A DNA stretch of 64,000 nucleotides from Burhinus oedicnemus (lineage: Eukaryota > Chordata > Aves > Charadriiformes > Burhinidae): positions 3,792,728 through 3,856,727 of the forward strand of contig VFFE01007128.1 in the NCBI GenBank assembly GCA_008921705.1, written 5' to 3'. How positions within the stretch are numbered: position 1 is the stretch's first letter; each line of letters begins with the position of its first letter. A program made the translations under genes and the position numbers. The notes beneath the pieces are model-generated. The model did no database searches, had not been told where the DNA came from, and saw only the letters and a program-made list of their open reading frames with translations. Below are positions 63,426-64,000 of this stretch, piece by piece.

Positions 63426-64000
63426 AGCGTTATTTAAATTCCTGCCTTTCCTGTTAATCACTCTTTTGGGTGGTCATTTCCAGCTGACTATTTTTCACCT
63501 TATGGTTTTCCAAAACTTCAGGGCATTAGATCTAAATCTTACTCTTTGGTTGGAATTTTTTTTAAGATTGTTTTTGAGAATAGGGAGCATCGAGGAAAAT
63601 GAGTTAATTCAACAATTATTATTCACATTTTAGGGTAATGTGTTTTGTCCAGTTACTCAGAAGAACAGAAAGGTTCTTTTTTCTTCATAACTAAGGTTAA
63701 GCTGGACATCTACAAAGAAATAATCATCACTGAAGAGAAAAGCCCTTCTGAGCAGACCAGTGAAAACAGTTCAGTCCGAACTGCCCACCTGCATCATGCA
63801 GGAGAACACGTGGTTCTGGTCCTCTCTTCGGTTTCAGTTTTGTTATCAGCTGTTTGCAATGGATCCGTACGGAGCTCAATTCAGCTGACCAAGGTTCAAC
63901 CCCTTTGGCTCCCACTGCAAGATTAGAATCCAAATTTATAAATTATTAAAATGAGAGCAGTTACGGTTACACCAATGTAACTGGTCAAATAGCCACAACA
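63426..64000. other. Non-coding DNA to the window edge
   Basis: Opposed open frames at 63645-63926 (+) and 63727-63933 (-) overlap and are not convincing. The last 60 bases (gcagttacggttacaccaat, gtaactgg) faintly resemble the GAGTTACACCGGTGTAA arm of the palindromic subtype seen at 28125. Confidence 0.3.

Noticed and set aside
1..64000. CRISPR array, prophage, operon or other prokaryotic system
   Set aside because: There are no regularly spaced direct repeats, ribosome-binding-site-led gene strings or long frames. Repeat fossils of CR1 and MIR type point to an amniote genome.

Overview
This window looks like a stretch of vertebrate nuclear DNA, most probably from a bird or another sauropsid. 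It is A+T-rich, with no operons, no dense coding and no prokaryotic signals. The recognisable interspersed repeats are old and heavily diverged: an antisense CR1 LINE fragment, a few MIR-type SINE remnants, and several copies of short palindromic elements (motifs like GGCCCTGATCCT, CATTGATTTCA, ACTGGTATAAAAC) of a kind common in turtle, crocodilian and bird genomes. No young repeat families were noticed. That low load favours a bird over a turtle or crocodilian, but this is inference from memory of those families, not a database search.

Layout. The only plausible protein-coding sequence is at the left edge. Positions 144-356 look like the last coding exon (about 70 residues, phase 0) of a plus-strand gene whose body lies outside the window, followed almost at once by an AATAAA signal at 366-371. 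I do not recognise the protein. From about 400 to 64000 I see no convincing gene: the other open frames are short, overlap on both strands, and have chance-like composition. The rest reads as a gene desert or a very long intron or flank. It contains A+T-rich single-copy DNA, simple repeats, repeat fossils, and four compact G+C/CpG-rich islands (about 10030-10680, 38930-39290, 39600-39770 and 49085-49600) that stand out and could be promoters of unannotated non-coding transcripts.

Notable non-coding structure: a long imperfect hairpin at 16009-16077 (24-nt arms, 22 of 24 paired); a perfect 10-bp hairpin at 62202-62227; two identical 15-bp POU/octamer-type sites at 1389 and 1810; a 21-bp tandem duplication at 41301-41342; a 73-bp pure purine tract at 38219-38291; a strongly A/G-skewed 1-kb block at 27880-28900; and a 20-N assembly gap at 25815-25834.

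Several A+T-rich blocks (13430-13830, 45700-46420, 61240-61830) resemble distal enhancers or conserved non-coding elements in texture. Conservation cannot be judged from one sequence. I did not find a convincing new biological system; the most testable leads are the islands, the long hairpin and the palindromic element family.
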